Shown here: one piece after another, positions 12,009-22,047 of the stretch
Position numbering within the stretch: the first letter of the stretch is position 1
Layout of the letters: each line of letters starts with the position of its first letter
Source of the DNA: Tamarix chinensis
Lineage: Eukaryota; Streptophyta; Magnoliopsida; Caryophyllales; Tamaricaceae
Direction of reading: 5' to 3'
DNA length: 64,000 nucleotides
Assembly (NCBI GenBank): GCA_030549775.1
Contig: CM060177.1
Location: 93,496,736 to 93,560,735, forward strand
Notes under the pieces: model-generated
Told to the model about the DNA's origin: nothing
Seen by the model: the letters and a program-made list of their open reading frames with translations, nothing else
Databases searched by the model: none
Position numbers and translations under genes: made by a program

Positions 12009-12986
12009 CTAGGAAAGAAGGTGGTTGGGGGAGGATTTAGGGCAAGAGAAGGGTGCAGAGGTGGAGAGGGGTGTAAGTGGTGGTCGAGGATTTAAGGCAG
12101 CTAAGGGCGGCAGAGGCGGTGGCAGCGAGGCTGCGAAGGTGGCAGCCGAGGAGGGAGTCAAAATGGGGGCTGATGAGGAAGGAAAACGGGAAGGGAAAAT
12201 GAAGGCTTTTGGGTGGTGGTTTCGGGTAAAGGAGGAATGGGGGTGGTAGAGGGGGTTGTAGGGATTAATGTGGTGTCTCAAGCAGCGGGATGGCGGCAGA
12301 TCGAGGCGGTACAGGGTGGTTGCTGAGAAGGGATGGAAATAAGAGAAAAATAAGAGAGGAGGAAGAAGGAGGCTGCAGGGTGGCTCAATGGGTGTTGTGA
12401 TGGTTTGGGGGTGAGATAGAGGGTGGCAGGGGGTGGTGCAGGTGGCTGTTGAGGCAACGGTAGCGGCGGAGCTGGGTGACGAAGCAAAAACAGGGAGGAT
12501 GAGGGAAGGAGGAGAAAGGAAGAAAAAGAGGGTCAAGGAGCGTGGGGAGTTCAAGAAAAAAAATGCAGAAGGGGCAGGGAAGGAGGAAGGAAAAGAAAAG
12601 GAAGAGAGAGGAGGAAATAGATCAACTCGAGGGGTGGCGGTAGGGTGGTAAGGGAATGGGGGTTGCAGGGAGAGGGAGGAGAAGAGAGGTATGGAAATGG
12701 CAAGGAGAGGGAGAGGGAGATGGAGAGATGGTGGGGCCGGTATGGCAGGAAAACGACGATAGGGAGATAGGGGAAGCAATAGGGGAGAGGGAGTTGCAGG
12801 TGGGGTGGTAGAGATGGCGGGGGTCGGGATTCTCATCAGGGAAAGAGGAAGAAGAAAGAAAGAAGAAGAAGGGGAGGGGGCTGGGCGTGATGAGCGGCCG
12901 AAGGGGGAAGGAATGCGGGTCGGCCCGGTTGGGAGAGAAGGGAAAGAAAGAAAGAAAAAAAAAAAGAGGCAGGTTGGGCTCGACAC
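12009..12986 (-). CDS. Pro/Ser/Phe-rich open frame in LTR A (coding status unknown)
   Basis: A 325-codon frame on the presumed sense strand of the LTR. It is rich in Pro, Ser, Leu and Phe, with no signal peptide, no recognisable domain and no membrane prediction I would trust. Its C-terminal third aligns by eye with the C-terminal part of the 272-codon frame in LTR C: both run through SSFxxN/WPKP-like positions to a shared 'APFxCPKS' ending. The two LTRs are otherwise diverged by many substitutions. The underlying DNA is a pyrimidine-rich strand, which lowers the chance of stops, so the frame may be non-coding leader sequence. I do not assign a function. Confidence 0.25.
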   Translation of the reverse strand: MSSPTCLFFFFFLSFPSLPTGPTRIPSPFGRSSRPAPSPSSSFFLLPLSLMRIPTPAISTTPPATPSPLLLPLSPYRRFPAIPAPPSLHLPLPLLAISIPLFSSLSLQPPFPYHPTATPRVDLFPPLSSFSFPSSFPAPSAFFFLNSPRSLTLFFFLSPPSLILPVFASSPSSAATVASTATCTTPCHPLSHPQTITTPIEPPCSLLLPPLLFFSYFHPFSATTLYRLDLPPSRCLRHHINPYNPLYHPHSSFTRNHHPKAFIFPSRFPSSSAPILTPSSAATFAASLPPPLPPLAALNPRPPLTPLSTSAPFSCPKSSPNHLLS

Positions 12987-13519
12987 GAGAGAAGGAAGAA
13001 AAGAAAAGGGGAGTTGGGCCGGGGAAAGGAAAAAGGAAAGGAGGGAGGAGGGGAAGAGTTGGGCCGGTGGCCCAAGGCGCAGGAGGGGAAGGGGCAGGTC
13101 GGCCAGCCGGCGACATCAGGAAAGAAAGGAAAAAAGAAAGAAAAGAGAAAAAGGAGGAAGAAAAAAGGGCAAAAGGAAAAAGAAAAAGGAAATGGGTTTA
13201 AATAAAATAATTTAATTTATAAAATAATAAAATACAATATTTTTGGGTAATAAGTTTATTTAATAATTTAATTTAATGCAATTAAAATATATGGGTTTAA
13301 AAAGGATAATTTAAGTAAAATAATGGTTTGGAAAATTATTTAAATAAAAAGGGTATAATAAAAGAACAAAATATTTATTTTAATTTATTAAATATTAATA
13401 TCCAATTTTATATACTTAAAATCCATAAAATAATTAAATTAAATATATTTAAAGGCTAATTTATCCCAAATAAAATTTATTTATTAAACTATAGGCTTTT
13501 AAAATTTCGGGGGATTACA

Positions 13520-13524
13520 ATTAT
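13520..13524. repeat. Target-site duplication of LTR A, right copy (ATTAT)
   Basis: Matches 3712-3716. Confidence 0.85.
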
Positions 13525-14475
13525 ATTGTAATAATCTATAATAACAGAGGAGCAGGTTAAAGGAAAGTGGTAGGGATGGAAGACATTCTTTTTCATGATA
13601 CTTATACTGTGTAGAGTTTGCTCACAACTACTGCTATGTAGTTAGATATTTGTACATAGTGATTTGTGAGTCCTTTGTTATGCTTTTTTTCCTCTTTTTG
13701 AGATATTTAAAAGTCCATTTCACTAAGGTCATCATTACTATAATTTGTATATCTACTTGAATGCGGATCTCATTTCTATTTACTGTTAAATGTTGGTGAT
13801 TAGTTGAAGTACAATCAAGATGTTCCCTACCATGATATTATATGTAGATGAATTGGTTATGGATTCTTTTTACGCCATTTCTTGGTTTATCAGAGCTTCA
13901 CAAGTCTAGGAATTCATGCTTTTGAACTAAGATAAAGAGAAAGCATTACCAAATGGATCTTAACTCTTGAGTGGCTTGTTGGGTTTCTCTTTACCATGAA
14001 TTCTAATATGAGAATTACTAGTTTAATAGTTTTAGATTTTTAATTTTGAACACTTTTGCTTATTTGTATATATATTAGTGAAGAAAAGATTTCTAGATTG
14101 CTAGTTTCTAGTTAGACTGTTATTGTTGATATGCTCTCAACCTAATATAAATATACTTGTGAATTTTTTTGGAATATGAGATTTAGATTTGTTTAAAATT
14201 TAGTTATTTTATTTAAAGCCTTTATTCCTCATGTATGATTATAAAGTTAAATGTATAGATTATTATAAGTTAAAAAGGAAAAAATTCTTCATCCACATTC
14301 AAAAGATATCACTAAAGCTTATTAACTTGATTGTTGTTGATGACATATATTTTTCTTTTGTTGGGGAGAAGTGACGTATGTTCAAAAAATCATATCAGAT
14401 AGCTCTAGGCTCAACATAATCCTTCAACAAAAAGATGTTAGTCTAGTTGTTAAGCAATAGATTCTGCATTACATC
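13525..14475. other. No gene seen; spacer right of LTR A
   Basis: AT-rich sequence with no frame longer than about 40 codons that resembles a protein, and no terminal repeats. It was contiguous with 3438-3711 before LTR A inserted. Confidence 0.6.
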
Positions 14476-14479
14476 CACT

Positions 14480-14596
14480 TCAATGAAAAGAATAATCCCT
14501 TAACCTATTTAGGGGTCCCTCTTTTAGCTGCCCGATTAACTAGTAGATAAATGCATGAGCTGGTTCCAATGGTGGCCAAAAGGCTTTCAAGTTGGA
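14480..14596 (+). pseudogene. LINE reverse-transcriptase C-terminal scrap
   Basis: The plus frame reads NNPLTYLGVPLLAARLTSR, a stop, then MHELVPMVAKRLSSWS. This is the YLGVPL...LTS...ISSW stretch found just after the RT domain in plant L1-type LINEs. Only about 38 codons survive. The segment runs directly into Gly/Arg-rich copia gag-like sequence near 14597, so the two elements are fused here. Whether the copia element inserted into the LINE or recombination joined them cannot be decided. Confidence 0.6.
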
Positions 14597-14865
14597 GTTT
14601 GTGGTAGAGGAAAAAGTAAATGTAGAGGTGGAGGTAGAGGAAACAATGATCCTAGTTACTAAAATCACGACCACTAGCATGAGTCTCATTCCCAAAGGAG
14701 AGGAAGATGAGGAGGCCATCACTCTACATCTTTTAGATCAAAGTCAGCAAAATTTTTTATGTTGAGTGCTTTTAATGTCATAAGTATGGGCATTCTTAAG
14801 TATGTGAAGAATGTGTCATTGGTAAACAACATCGAGAACCATTTCAAAAAGGAAAATCATGGAGA

Positions 14866-15620
14866 GTGAGGAAGGTGTCAGAGCTTGTGCATTTAAACTT
14901 CTGTGGACCTATAACTCCGATTTCAAATGAATGTAAACAATATTTTATATCGTTCATTGATGATTTTAGTATAAAATTTTGTGTTTATTATTTTCATGGA
15001 AAATTTGAAGCTCTCACAACCTTTAAAAGTTTTAAAACCCTAATTGAAAAAGAAGCAAAGACTCTAATTAAGGTGTTACGCAGTGATTGTGGTGGAGACT
15101 ATGATTCAGAAGAGTTTGTTGTTTTTTGTGAGGAGCAAGGAATAAAGAAGTAACTAACTACAACGTACATGCCTCAACAAAATGGTATTTGTGAAAGGAA
15201 GAATCGCATAATTTTGAACATGGTATGAAGTCTTTTGACAAGGACTAGAGTTCCAAAATCTTTCTTGCCTAAAGCAGTCAATTGGAGCATCCATATCTTG
15301 AATAGAAACCCCACTATAGTTGTTCAAAATTTCACCCCACAAGAAGTTTGAAGTGACCAAAGACCTGTCGTAGATCATTTCATAATTTTTGGGTATGTTG
15401 CATATGCCTATATTCTATATCAGAAGAGAAAAAGGATTGATGACAAAGGAGAAAAATACATCTTTCTTGGTATTAATGAGCAATCAAAAGCATACAAATT
15501 ATACAATTCTATCCCTGAGAAAATTGTTATTAGCCGTGATGTGGTGTTTGATGAGGATCGGTTTTGGAATTAGGATGTAGACAAGCTGAACAATAGATAC
15601 AAGCTAATTTTGATGGTGAT
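14866..15620 (+). pseudogene. Integrase region of the copia relic
   Basis: The first 95 codons (14866-15153) are open. They begin after the GKQHREPF motif and include the core D residues of the D,D-35-E triad. The glutamate follows a stop at 15151-15153, in NGICERKNRI. A further segment at about 15385-15570 in another frame carries the typical C-terminal 'KYIFLGINEQSKAYKLY' and 'ISRDVVFDED' stretches. The integrase is therefore split into at least three frames. In copia elements this protein inserts the cDNA into the chromosome. Confidence 0.85.
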
Positions 15621-15806
15621 AATGAAGATTGGAGGTAGAAGCCAATAGAGCAAGGCAAAGTGAGCAACAATCAGCTCAACCAACAAATGTGAGTCCTCAA
15701 TGTAACAGAAGGAGACCTGCATGGATGGAAAACTTTGTAGTAGAGAGAATTAATGAAGAGGAAGTTACTCATTTTGCTCTATTTTCATATTATGATCTTG
15801 TAGCTT

Positions 15807-16783
15807 TTGAATAAGCTGTCAAAGAGTCCAAATGGAGGAAGGCAATTGAATGAAGAAATAGAAGCCATTGAACAAAACAACACTTGGGAGTTGACTTACC
15901 TTCCCAAAGGGCATAAAACAATTGGTGTGAAGTGGGTTTACAAGAAAAAGCTAAAGGAAAATGGCGAGGTTCACAAATTCAAGATGCACTTAGTAGCTAA
16001 AGGCTATAAATAGGAAGTTGGTGTTGATTACAAAGAGGTGTTTTCCCCTATTGCTTGTCATGATACAATCAGGTTGGTGATTGCTCTTGCAACTAAATAT
16101 TCATGGCCTATTTTTCAATTAGATGTGAAATCAACATTTCTACATGGTGATCTGAAAGAACAAGTGTTTGTTGATCAACCTCCTAGATATATGAAGCATG
16201 GAAATGAGCACAATGTGTACAAGTCAAAGAAGGCTTTGTATAGATTGAACCAAGCCCCAAAGGCTTGGTATAGTCTCATCGAAGCTTACTTTCTAAAAGA
16301 AGGTTTTCAAAAGTGTCCATATGAGCATACACTTTTTACCAAGGTTGATGATGGAGATAAGATGATTATTGTTTGCTTATATGTTGACGATCTTATTTTT
16401 ACTAGGAATGATATTGCCATATTTAACAAATTCAAGAAGTCTATGATGATTGAATTTGATATGACTGATCTTGGCATACTTCATTATTTTTTGGGCATTG
16501 AAGTGGTGCAATCTGCTGTTGGAATTTTTAATTTCTCAAAATAAATGTGTAAGAAATTTTAGGCAAGTTTCAAATGAAGAATTACCACCCTGTTTGCACA
16601 CCTACTAAAGTGGGCATGAAGCTTATTCAAGATTCTAAAGGGAGGAAGATTGATAGCACCATCCACAAGCAAATGGTGGGAAGCTTGATGTATTTAACTG
16701 CAACAAGACTAGACATTATGCACACTATAAGTCTCATTAGTAGGTTCATGGAGTGCCAAAGGGAAATTCATCTTTTAGCTTAA
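15807..16783 (+). pseudogene. Copia reverse transcriptase (RVT_2) region
   Basis: The segment opens with EEIEAIEQNNTWELTYLPKG and then KTIGVKWVYKKK, the usual RVT_2 entry. A stop at 16011-16013 follows VAKGYK. The main frame (16038-16544) contains QLDVKSTFLHGDL, ALYRLNQAPKAWY and LYVDDLIF with both catalytic aspartates. 16574-16783 continues with MVGSLMYLTATRLDIM. Frame breaks at 16544 and 16783 make it non-functional, but residue conservation is good. Confidence 0.9.
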
Positions 16784-16924
16784 AAGAATATTTCAGTATT
16801 TGAAAGGTACTTCTAGTTATGGTCTGTTATATAAAAAGGGTGAAAAATCATATATGTTTGGCTTTATAGACAATGATTATGCTGGTTATCAAGATAATAG
16901 AAAGATTACTTTAGGTTATGCATT

Positions 16925-17334
16925 TATGTTTGGCTAAGTGGCTATTTTGCGGTCTTCAAAGAAGCAACCAATTATTACTTTATCTACAACTAAAGCAGAG
17001 TTTGTGTCTGCAATAGCTTGTGCCTATCAAGTTGTTTGGTTGAGGAATATACTTGAAGAACTACACTTATTGCAACAAGGAGCAACAACAATTTTTTGTG
17101 ACAATAATTTAGCAATCAAACTTTCCAAGAATCTAGTGTTACATGGATGAAGCAAGCATATAGATGTGAAGTATCATTATTTGAGGGATCTCGCTAATAA
17201 TGGAGTCCTTGATTTGATTTATTGTAGGAGTGAAGACCAAGTTGCTGATATTTTTACTAAATCTTTAAAGATATCTTCATTTCAAAAGTTAAGAAGGTTG
17301 CTTGGTGTCTACCCTTTGGTAGATCCATCGGTTT
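16925..17334 (+). pseudogene. Copia RNase H region and end of pol
   Basis: The frame reads AILRSSKKQPIITLSTTKAE, then DNNLAIKLSKN, a stop after HG at 17148-17150, then SKHIDVKYHYLRD and DQVADIFTKSL, and stops at about 17334. These are standard copia RNase H landmarks. Only one internal stop is seen in this stretch. Confidence 0.85.
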
Positions 17335-17379
17335 GAAGCTATAATCCTTTAAACCAAATATTTGCACATTTTTGGTTTA

Positions 17380-17640
17380 AAGGAGAGTTTGTTAAGGCTG
17401 CACGTGTGTGTGGAGTTTGATTGAGTCCAAACAGTTGGTTAAAAAGACCACGTCTTTAGCGGAGAATTTGGTAGTGGAATTCTTAATTTCTAGCCATTAG
17501 CCGTTTAAATTATGCCTATTTAAAGGCATTGATTATTGGATAATAAATTATAGTAGTTCAATAAATAATTCTCCAATGTTTCTATCTCTAATCCTTTTCT
17601 CTATAAAATAATTTGCAACATTTATTCCAAAGATAAGCCT
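17380..17640 (+). repeat. Polypurine tract and 3' LTR of the copia element
   Basis: AAAGGAGAG immediately precedes TGTTAAGGCTGCACG at 17390, the layout of a copia polypurine tract and LTR start. A TATA-like CTATTTAAAGGC lies at about 17516. The outer end is unclear, somewhere between 17575 and 17640, where LINE sequence begins. No 5' LTR is found because the element is truncated. Confidence 0.6.
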
Positions 17641-19310
17641 TGAGGACAAAGGAATCGTTAAAGTCAATGATAGTATTACGTAGGTAATCCAACAATCTTT
17701 GACAAAATTAAGGAACCGAACGCCACAGAGCCACATGGGTTCCTTACGTTTGGGCCCAATCTCGAATCCAAGAGGCTTATAAGTACTGAGGAATATAAGG
17801 TTTGGGGCCAGTGAAACCCAAATCAACGAGATTGCGTTGATTCATACAATCGTTAAACTTATGCATGTGCGGTTGGAGTTGAAACTTGGGAGGTAAGCCT
17901 CCGAATTAATCGCTGGGCTGGAAGATTTCATTAAAATCACACATAAGGGCTTAGTAATGGTTCCACCTAAGCTAACTAAAATAGCCCCAAAGAACCATGC
18001 ATTCTTCGGCTCTGGGATAAGCATGTAAAGCAGTTAAAAACCAACTATATGGATAAGGATACACATTACACAGGCATAATAATGGAACCGGGGGGCATCC
18101 GGTTGAATCTGGACTCGAACCTCCTTCCTCCGTAAAACCCATGGGCCCGGGCAAAACCATTGGCATCTTATTAAAACCAAAAATCATCTGAAATATCCTT
18201 CGCTCTTTGGGCCTCTACCCTTGTTTCCATTAGGATAACCATCGAAGGCCGATGTTGTGTGTTATAGTTACCAAAAGAAAAGCGAAATCTCGGATTGACG
18301 ACTCCCCTGACATTCCAAGCCAGAACCTTCGTAACGATGTTGTAGAGTGGAAAGTTAGCTGCTGTGACAGCTCCATGAACTTCTACCATATCGGAGTCAA
18401 GCATTCCCTCCTACCATGCCTATACCAGAGGTACCGGCGGGGTGATCACCACATTTGGAATTCCCATTATTAAAAACCTATCCGTCATGCAAAAATGGGT
18501 CTTTGGATGGGGCTCTACTGTTATTGTCAAGTGTGGGGTTCGAGGTGAGATGAAGGCTAGACATGAGGGTGCCCTTAGAGTCCAATGATAGAGAAGATTT
18601 GTGCCTAGATCGCTGCTTCTTGAAGGGATGGGAGGCTTGTACAGGACCAAGATGGATCCGTCCGTTACTGGAATGCTCATGAAGCAGTTGAAAGCTGTGG
18701 ATTCCAGCGCTCTTCTTCGTTCGAGTAGTAATGGAGAGTGAAGTCTTCCACTAAGCTGGGTCTTTTCCGTCCACTTCAGCTATCCTTTTGAAAATCCCCC
18801 CTCCGATATAGGATGCGATGGGGACTCGGAGAGCGTAGGATTGAGTTTCGTGTGGACCAACTTTTAGTGTTGTATCCGTTGCCTCTTGCTAAAACTTGCA
18901 CGAACCAATCGTGCACCGGGAAGGCGATTAACGTTTCTTGTAGATCCTCTGCATGCACATGAAAAGGTTCCATGGGTAGAGCAAGCCTGAATTGATACCC
19001 TGCTTGGTATGGATTGAGTGGACTTGGTACCAGTTGGCGCTGGGGGTTGGGTGTCGATGAACAGACCGTTATTCTGGTTGAGATTTGTCGGACTGGTTGA
19101 GTTGCTAGTGAGGCTAACCGGTTGATCGTGGTGTGTGTGCATCGAACTCCCACTGAGAATTCGATCAGCAACTGGGAATTTATGTGTAATCTTAAGTGGA
19201 GAATGATCGATCAAAAGTGGCTTTGACAGGGATAGTGGAGGATGAGACATGCTAAAATGGACAACACCTACAACGGTTGTACCAAAGACATCTGTATATA
19301 ACTTCCTTAA
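17640..19310 (-). pseudogene. L1-type LINE fragment: ORF1 tail and endonuclease
   Basis: On the minus strand, 19250-18776 holds overlapping Ser/Pro/Thr-rich frames compatible with an ORF1 C-terminus. The start of ORF2 follows at 18404: KVLAWNVRGVVNPRFR and VILMETRVEAQ, the start of the AP-type endonuclease including the metal-binding Glu. Around 17950-17840 is the DFNEI(F) motif of the same domain, then LVDLGFTGPK. RT is absent. The several stops and shifts show long decay. The 5' half rather than the 3' half survives, so truncation was by later rearrangement or by the copia element, not by incomplete reverse transcription. Confidence 0.75.
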
Positions 19311-19938
19311 TAAAAAGAAAAACCGAACAGGTTTGAGGTCACTACAGGATTAAGGATAAATAATTGCGATCTAAATTATCAGTAATGAGAAGGAATTTGT
19401 CGGTAATACGTATTACCAACGATATTTCCTCAGTACAAATGGGTCGATAATAAGTTTATTTCCGAAGACTTGATCATCGTTGATAAAAAGGTGAAACACT
19501 GACGATTTATTTATTGGAGTTCACCTTATTACCGACAAAAAAAATTAATAGGATTAAAAAAAATTAAATATACTTTAATATCGATAATAAATTATCAGTA
19601 TTATGCTTAATACCAATGATTGAAAATATTAAATTTGAAAATTTATTTGAATTCAAAAAACTTTATTACTGACGATTATTGCTTATTACCAACTATATTT
19701 ATGCCTTCATACTGACGATAATTAATTTTTTATTTGAAGAATATTTTGTATTAAAAACCTTACTACCGACAATTTATCATAAGTAGTCCACTTTTTAATA
19801 TATTATATAAAATCAAAAATAAGGTTTTGAATATATTTCCTAAATAACATTTTAAAGACGAATGTTGTTATAAATAAATGTAATTTACAAAACGAACATA
19901 TTGTTATTACATTTAACTTATCAATACTAGCACTAAAC

Positions 19939-20330
19939 CTAAAAAATATTTTCATCATCTTCATCTTGATCTTGATTAGATGGTGAAGGTGGATGACTTT
20001 GAGCCCATGTAGCCATAAAAAATCTCATTTGTCTTAAATCTTCCTCTTGGTGCTCAAATGTTGCTTGTTGCCGGGCTATAATCTCGCTCATTTGTTTTTG
20101 GTTTTGCTCTATTTGAAAATTTCCATTGGTGTTCTTGTAGTTGATTAGTGTACATACAACCCTACAAGAAGCGGCATGACTTGAGACTTCCCTTGCAAGC
20201 CTTCATTCCACACATTTTCTATAGCTTAGACAATTGCCTAAGATATCCTCGAATATTGGTTCTTCATCAATTTCAAAAGGTCTAGGATCTTCAGCACTAT
20301 AAGAAACCATTTGTGCCAAGTTCTCCTCTC
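19939..20330 (-). pseudogene. CACTA second protein C-terminus (Transposase_24-like)
   Basis: The minus-strand frame reads EIIARQQATFEHQEEDLRQM, then MATWAQSHPPSPSNQDQ, then an acidic DEDDEN tail and a stop at 19939-19941. A coiled-coil stretch followed by a Pro-rich, acidic end is the usual C-terminus of Transposase_24-type CACTA proteins. Upstream pieces (DPRPFEIDEEPIFEDILGN) continue to about 20330 with breaks. The N-terminal part is lost. Confidence 0.5.
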
Positions 20331-21483
20331 ATTTTCTTAACATTTCGTTATGTACGTATAAGTAACAGTCATACATATTATAAGAAATGTTAATAATATA
20401 TTTTATAATTAATTTCATATAACTAACTTGTAAAATTCTCCACAACCTGAGGAGTAACCTATTTATTATTCTTAAAATGTATTTCTCTATAGGTTTTGAT
20501 GGCACGCAAAATTTTACTTGCCTCAAGATTGGCCTATATATAAGAGAAAACTTAATACATTACAATACATCACATGATTAATAAATAAGAATCAAAAACC
20601 CCAAAATACCTTCATGTAGTGATATTGTGACAAGGACTGTATACCATGACAATAAGGAGGTTAGCAGCATTTTTATCTACTAAAGCTTTCATGAACAAAA
20701 TAGTAATTTGTTCATGTTCTTTATATGTAATTTTATTCAATTTGTATATCAAAATTTAATATTACCTTTACATCCTCTGAATTCCATAGATCTATATATA
20801 TTTACCACATATCTGACTCGAAAAAAGAATGCCTATAATTATTATCTTCTTGTCGATGTTTTTACAATCACATTTATGATCTTTCACTATAGAAAAAAAA
20901 CAAAAACAAATACCATTTTCAGCAACGATGTTTTTTGTTACTAAAGATAGAAAGTCCTTGTAAAAAATAAATATCGCAATAAATTTTTTTTATTGTGAAG
21001 TGGTTGTGCATCATGGCGTTGTAAAAAATAAAATAACAACAATGGGCATTGCAAAAAAGTAATTAAATGCAACATAAACTGTCGTAGCCAAATAAATATC
21101 GTTGTAATATATCACTTCACCTAACTATATGTATTAATATATTGCAATGACTTTTGTCGTTGTGAAATATTGATCCTACTTCAGCAATAATTTATATCAT
21201 TATAAAATCCTGTAATTAGCAACGACTTTTGTCATTGAAAAAAAATTGGTTATAGTTTGGCAACAAATTATGTCATTACTAAAGCTTGTGATTTGCAACA
21301 ACAAAATTTGTTGCAAAAAAATACATATTACAGCAACAATATATGTCATTGCAAAAATACATTAATTGTAATGGCTAATATCATTGTAAAAAATTGAATA
21401 TTCTTTTGGAACGAAAAATTGCAAAACAAATTGAGTCAATAGGAACACATAGGGGTCATCTAATAGCATGGGACCCATAAATT

Positions 21484-21770
21484 TCTAACACCCCGAGTCG
21501 AAACGACCACTCGGGGCCACTTGATAGTCACCTAGGCCCACAAGAGTTGCAAGGGCTATCGTGAAGTGCTTTGGGATTGATTGGCTAGCTCCATAGATCA
21601 ACTTGAGTCATTTTCTAAATTTTCTAAGAGGGTCGCCCATCTTAAAAATATCTCTATGGCAGGCACGCTTAAATGTAAAGTTTTTATAACAGAATCACCA
21701 AAAGGATGGTATACTGTATAGATATAAGTATACATATCAATCTTTATAACACTCCACTTAATTTTGGAGT
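21484..21770 (-). repeat. Cassandra-like (TRIM) LTR relic with 5S rRNA-like segment
   Basis: The segment from 21628 to about 21715 reads GAGGGTCGCCCATC, then a spacer, then GGCACGCTTAA and AGTTTTTAT. This matches the reverse complement of the plant 5S rRNA internal-promoter region (GGTCACCCATC ... GCACGCTTAA ... AGTTCTGAT) in order and spacing. It lies in a block starting TCTAACACCCCGAG and containing CACTCCACTTAATTTTGGAG, as in Cassandra LTRs, which carry 5S sequence. It is too diverged to be a 5S gene. The LTR limits are approximate. Confidence 0.55.
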
Positions 21771-22007
21771 CTTAAACTTTATCGTTGCAAATAATACATA
21801 ATTGCAACAATAAATTCATTGCCAAAATGTGAACTTAAAACTTTAACAACAAGCTTTATCGTTGCGAAAACATACAATTTCAACGATGCGATAACTTTTT
21901 TAAATACCGTTGTAATAAATAACCTATGAAACCTCTAATCAATGTCCATAAATTAATACATATGTCCTGCTTAAATCAATATAACCAAAATATATAAAAA
22001 TGACTCT

Positions 22008-22010
<3 letters not shown>

Positions 22011-22045
<35 letters not shown>
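22011..22045. repeat. (TA)n microsatellite
   Basis: Uninterrupted TA run inside the small CACTA element. Confidence 0.95.

Positions 22046-22047
<2 letters not shown>

Larger units (their letters stand above)
3717..13519 (-). mobile_element. Solo LTR A, Ty3/gypsy-type, ~5.18 kb, interrupted by LTR B
   Basis: The unit begins TGTAACATCCCC and ends GGGGGATTACA, so it has TG...CA ends with extended inversion, and it is flanked by ATTAT on both sides. Removing LTR B (4,614 bp plus one 5-bp duplication) leaves 5,184 bp. No gag, protease, RT or integrase lies inside, and the piece is co-linear in reverse with LTR C (58156-62676). It is therefore a solo LTR rather than a deleted internal region. By analogy with plant gypsy LTRs that end in GTTACA, transcription would run on the minus strand. 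Contents along the plus strand: CCACTATTATAGCC repeats (4439-4790), LTR B, TTACCATTTTACCC repeats (10490-11250) and a purine-rich block with a long minus-strand frame (12009-12986). Tekay/Del-like chromovirus origin is my inference from the TGTAA ends and length. Confidence 0.8.
14597..17334 (+). pseudogene. Ty1/copia gag-pol relic, protease deleted
   Basis: Order of domains: a Gly/Arg-rich gag tail (about 14600-14650); a damaged zinc knuckle with C-x2-C and KYGH (about 14767-14800); then directly the GAG_pre-integrase end with CVIGKQHREPF (about 14813). The protease and linker are therefore missing. The integrase core (14866-15370) keeps the first D in FIDDFS, the second in LRSDCGGDY, and the E in NGICERKN. 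The integrase C-terminal part (15380-15620) reads KYIFLGINEQSKAYKLYN. RT (15807-16783) retains QLDVKSTFLHGDL and the YVDD box. RNase H (16925-17334) retains TTKAEFVS and the DNN motif, ending in VADIFTK. At least seven stops or frame changes interrupt it. It was presumably a virus-like-particle polyprotein before decay and cannot make a full product now. Confidence 0.9.

Noticed and set aside
3717..13519. A DNA transposon with TGTAA inverted ends
   Set aside because: The ends are TG...CA with 5-bp duplications, and the right-end blocks match gypsy LTR 3' ends, so a solo LTR explains them better.
14540..14722. Minus-strand Ser/Thr-rich frame
   Set aside because: Shadow of the Gly/Arg-rich copia gag tail on the plus strand.
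21628..21715. A functional 5S rRNA gene
   Set aside because: Only the short internal-promoter boxes are conserved; the rest is diverged, and it lies in an LTR-like block within a transposon.
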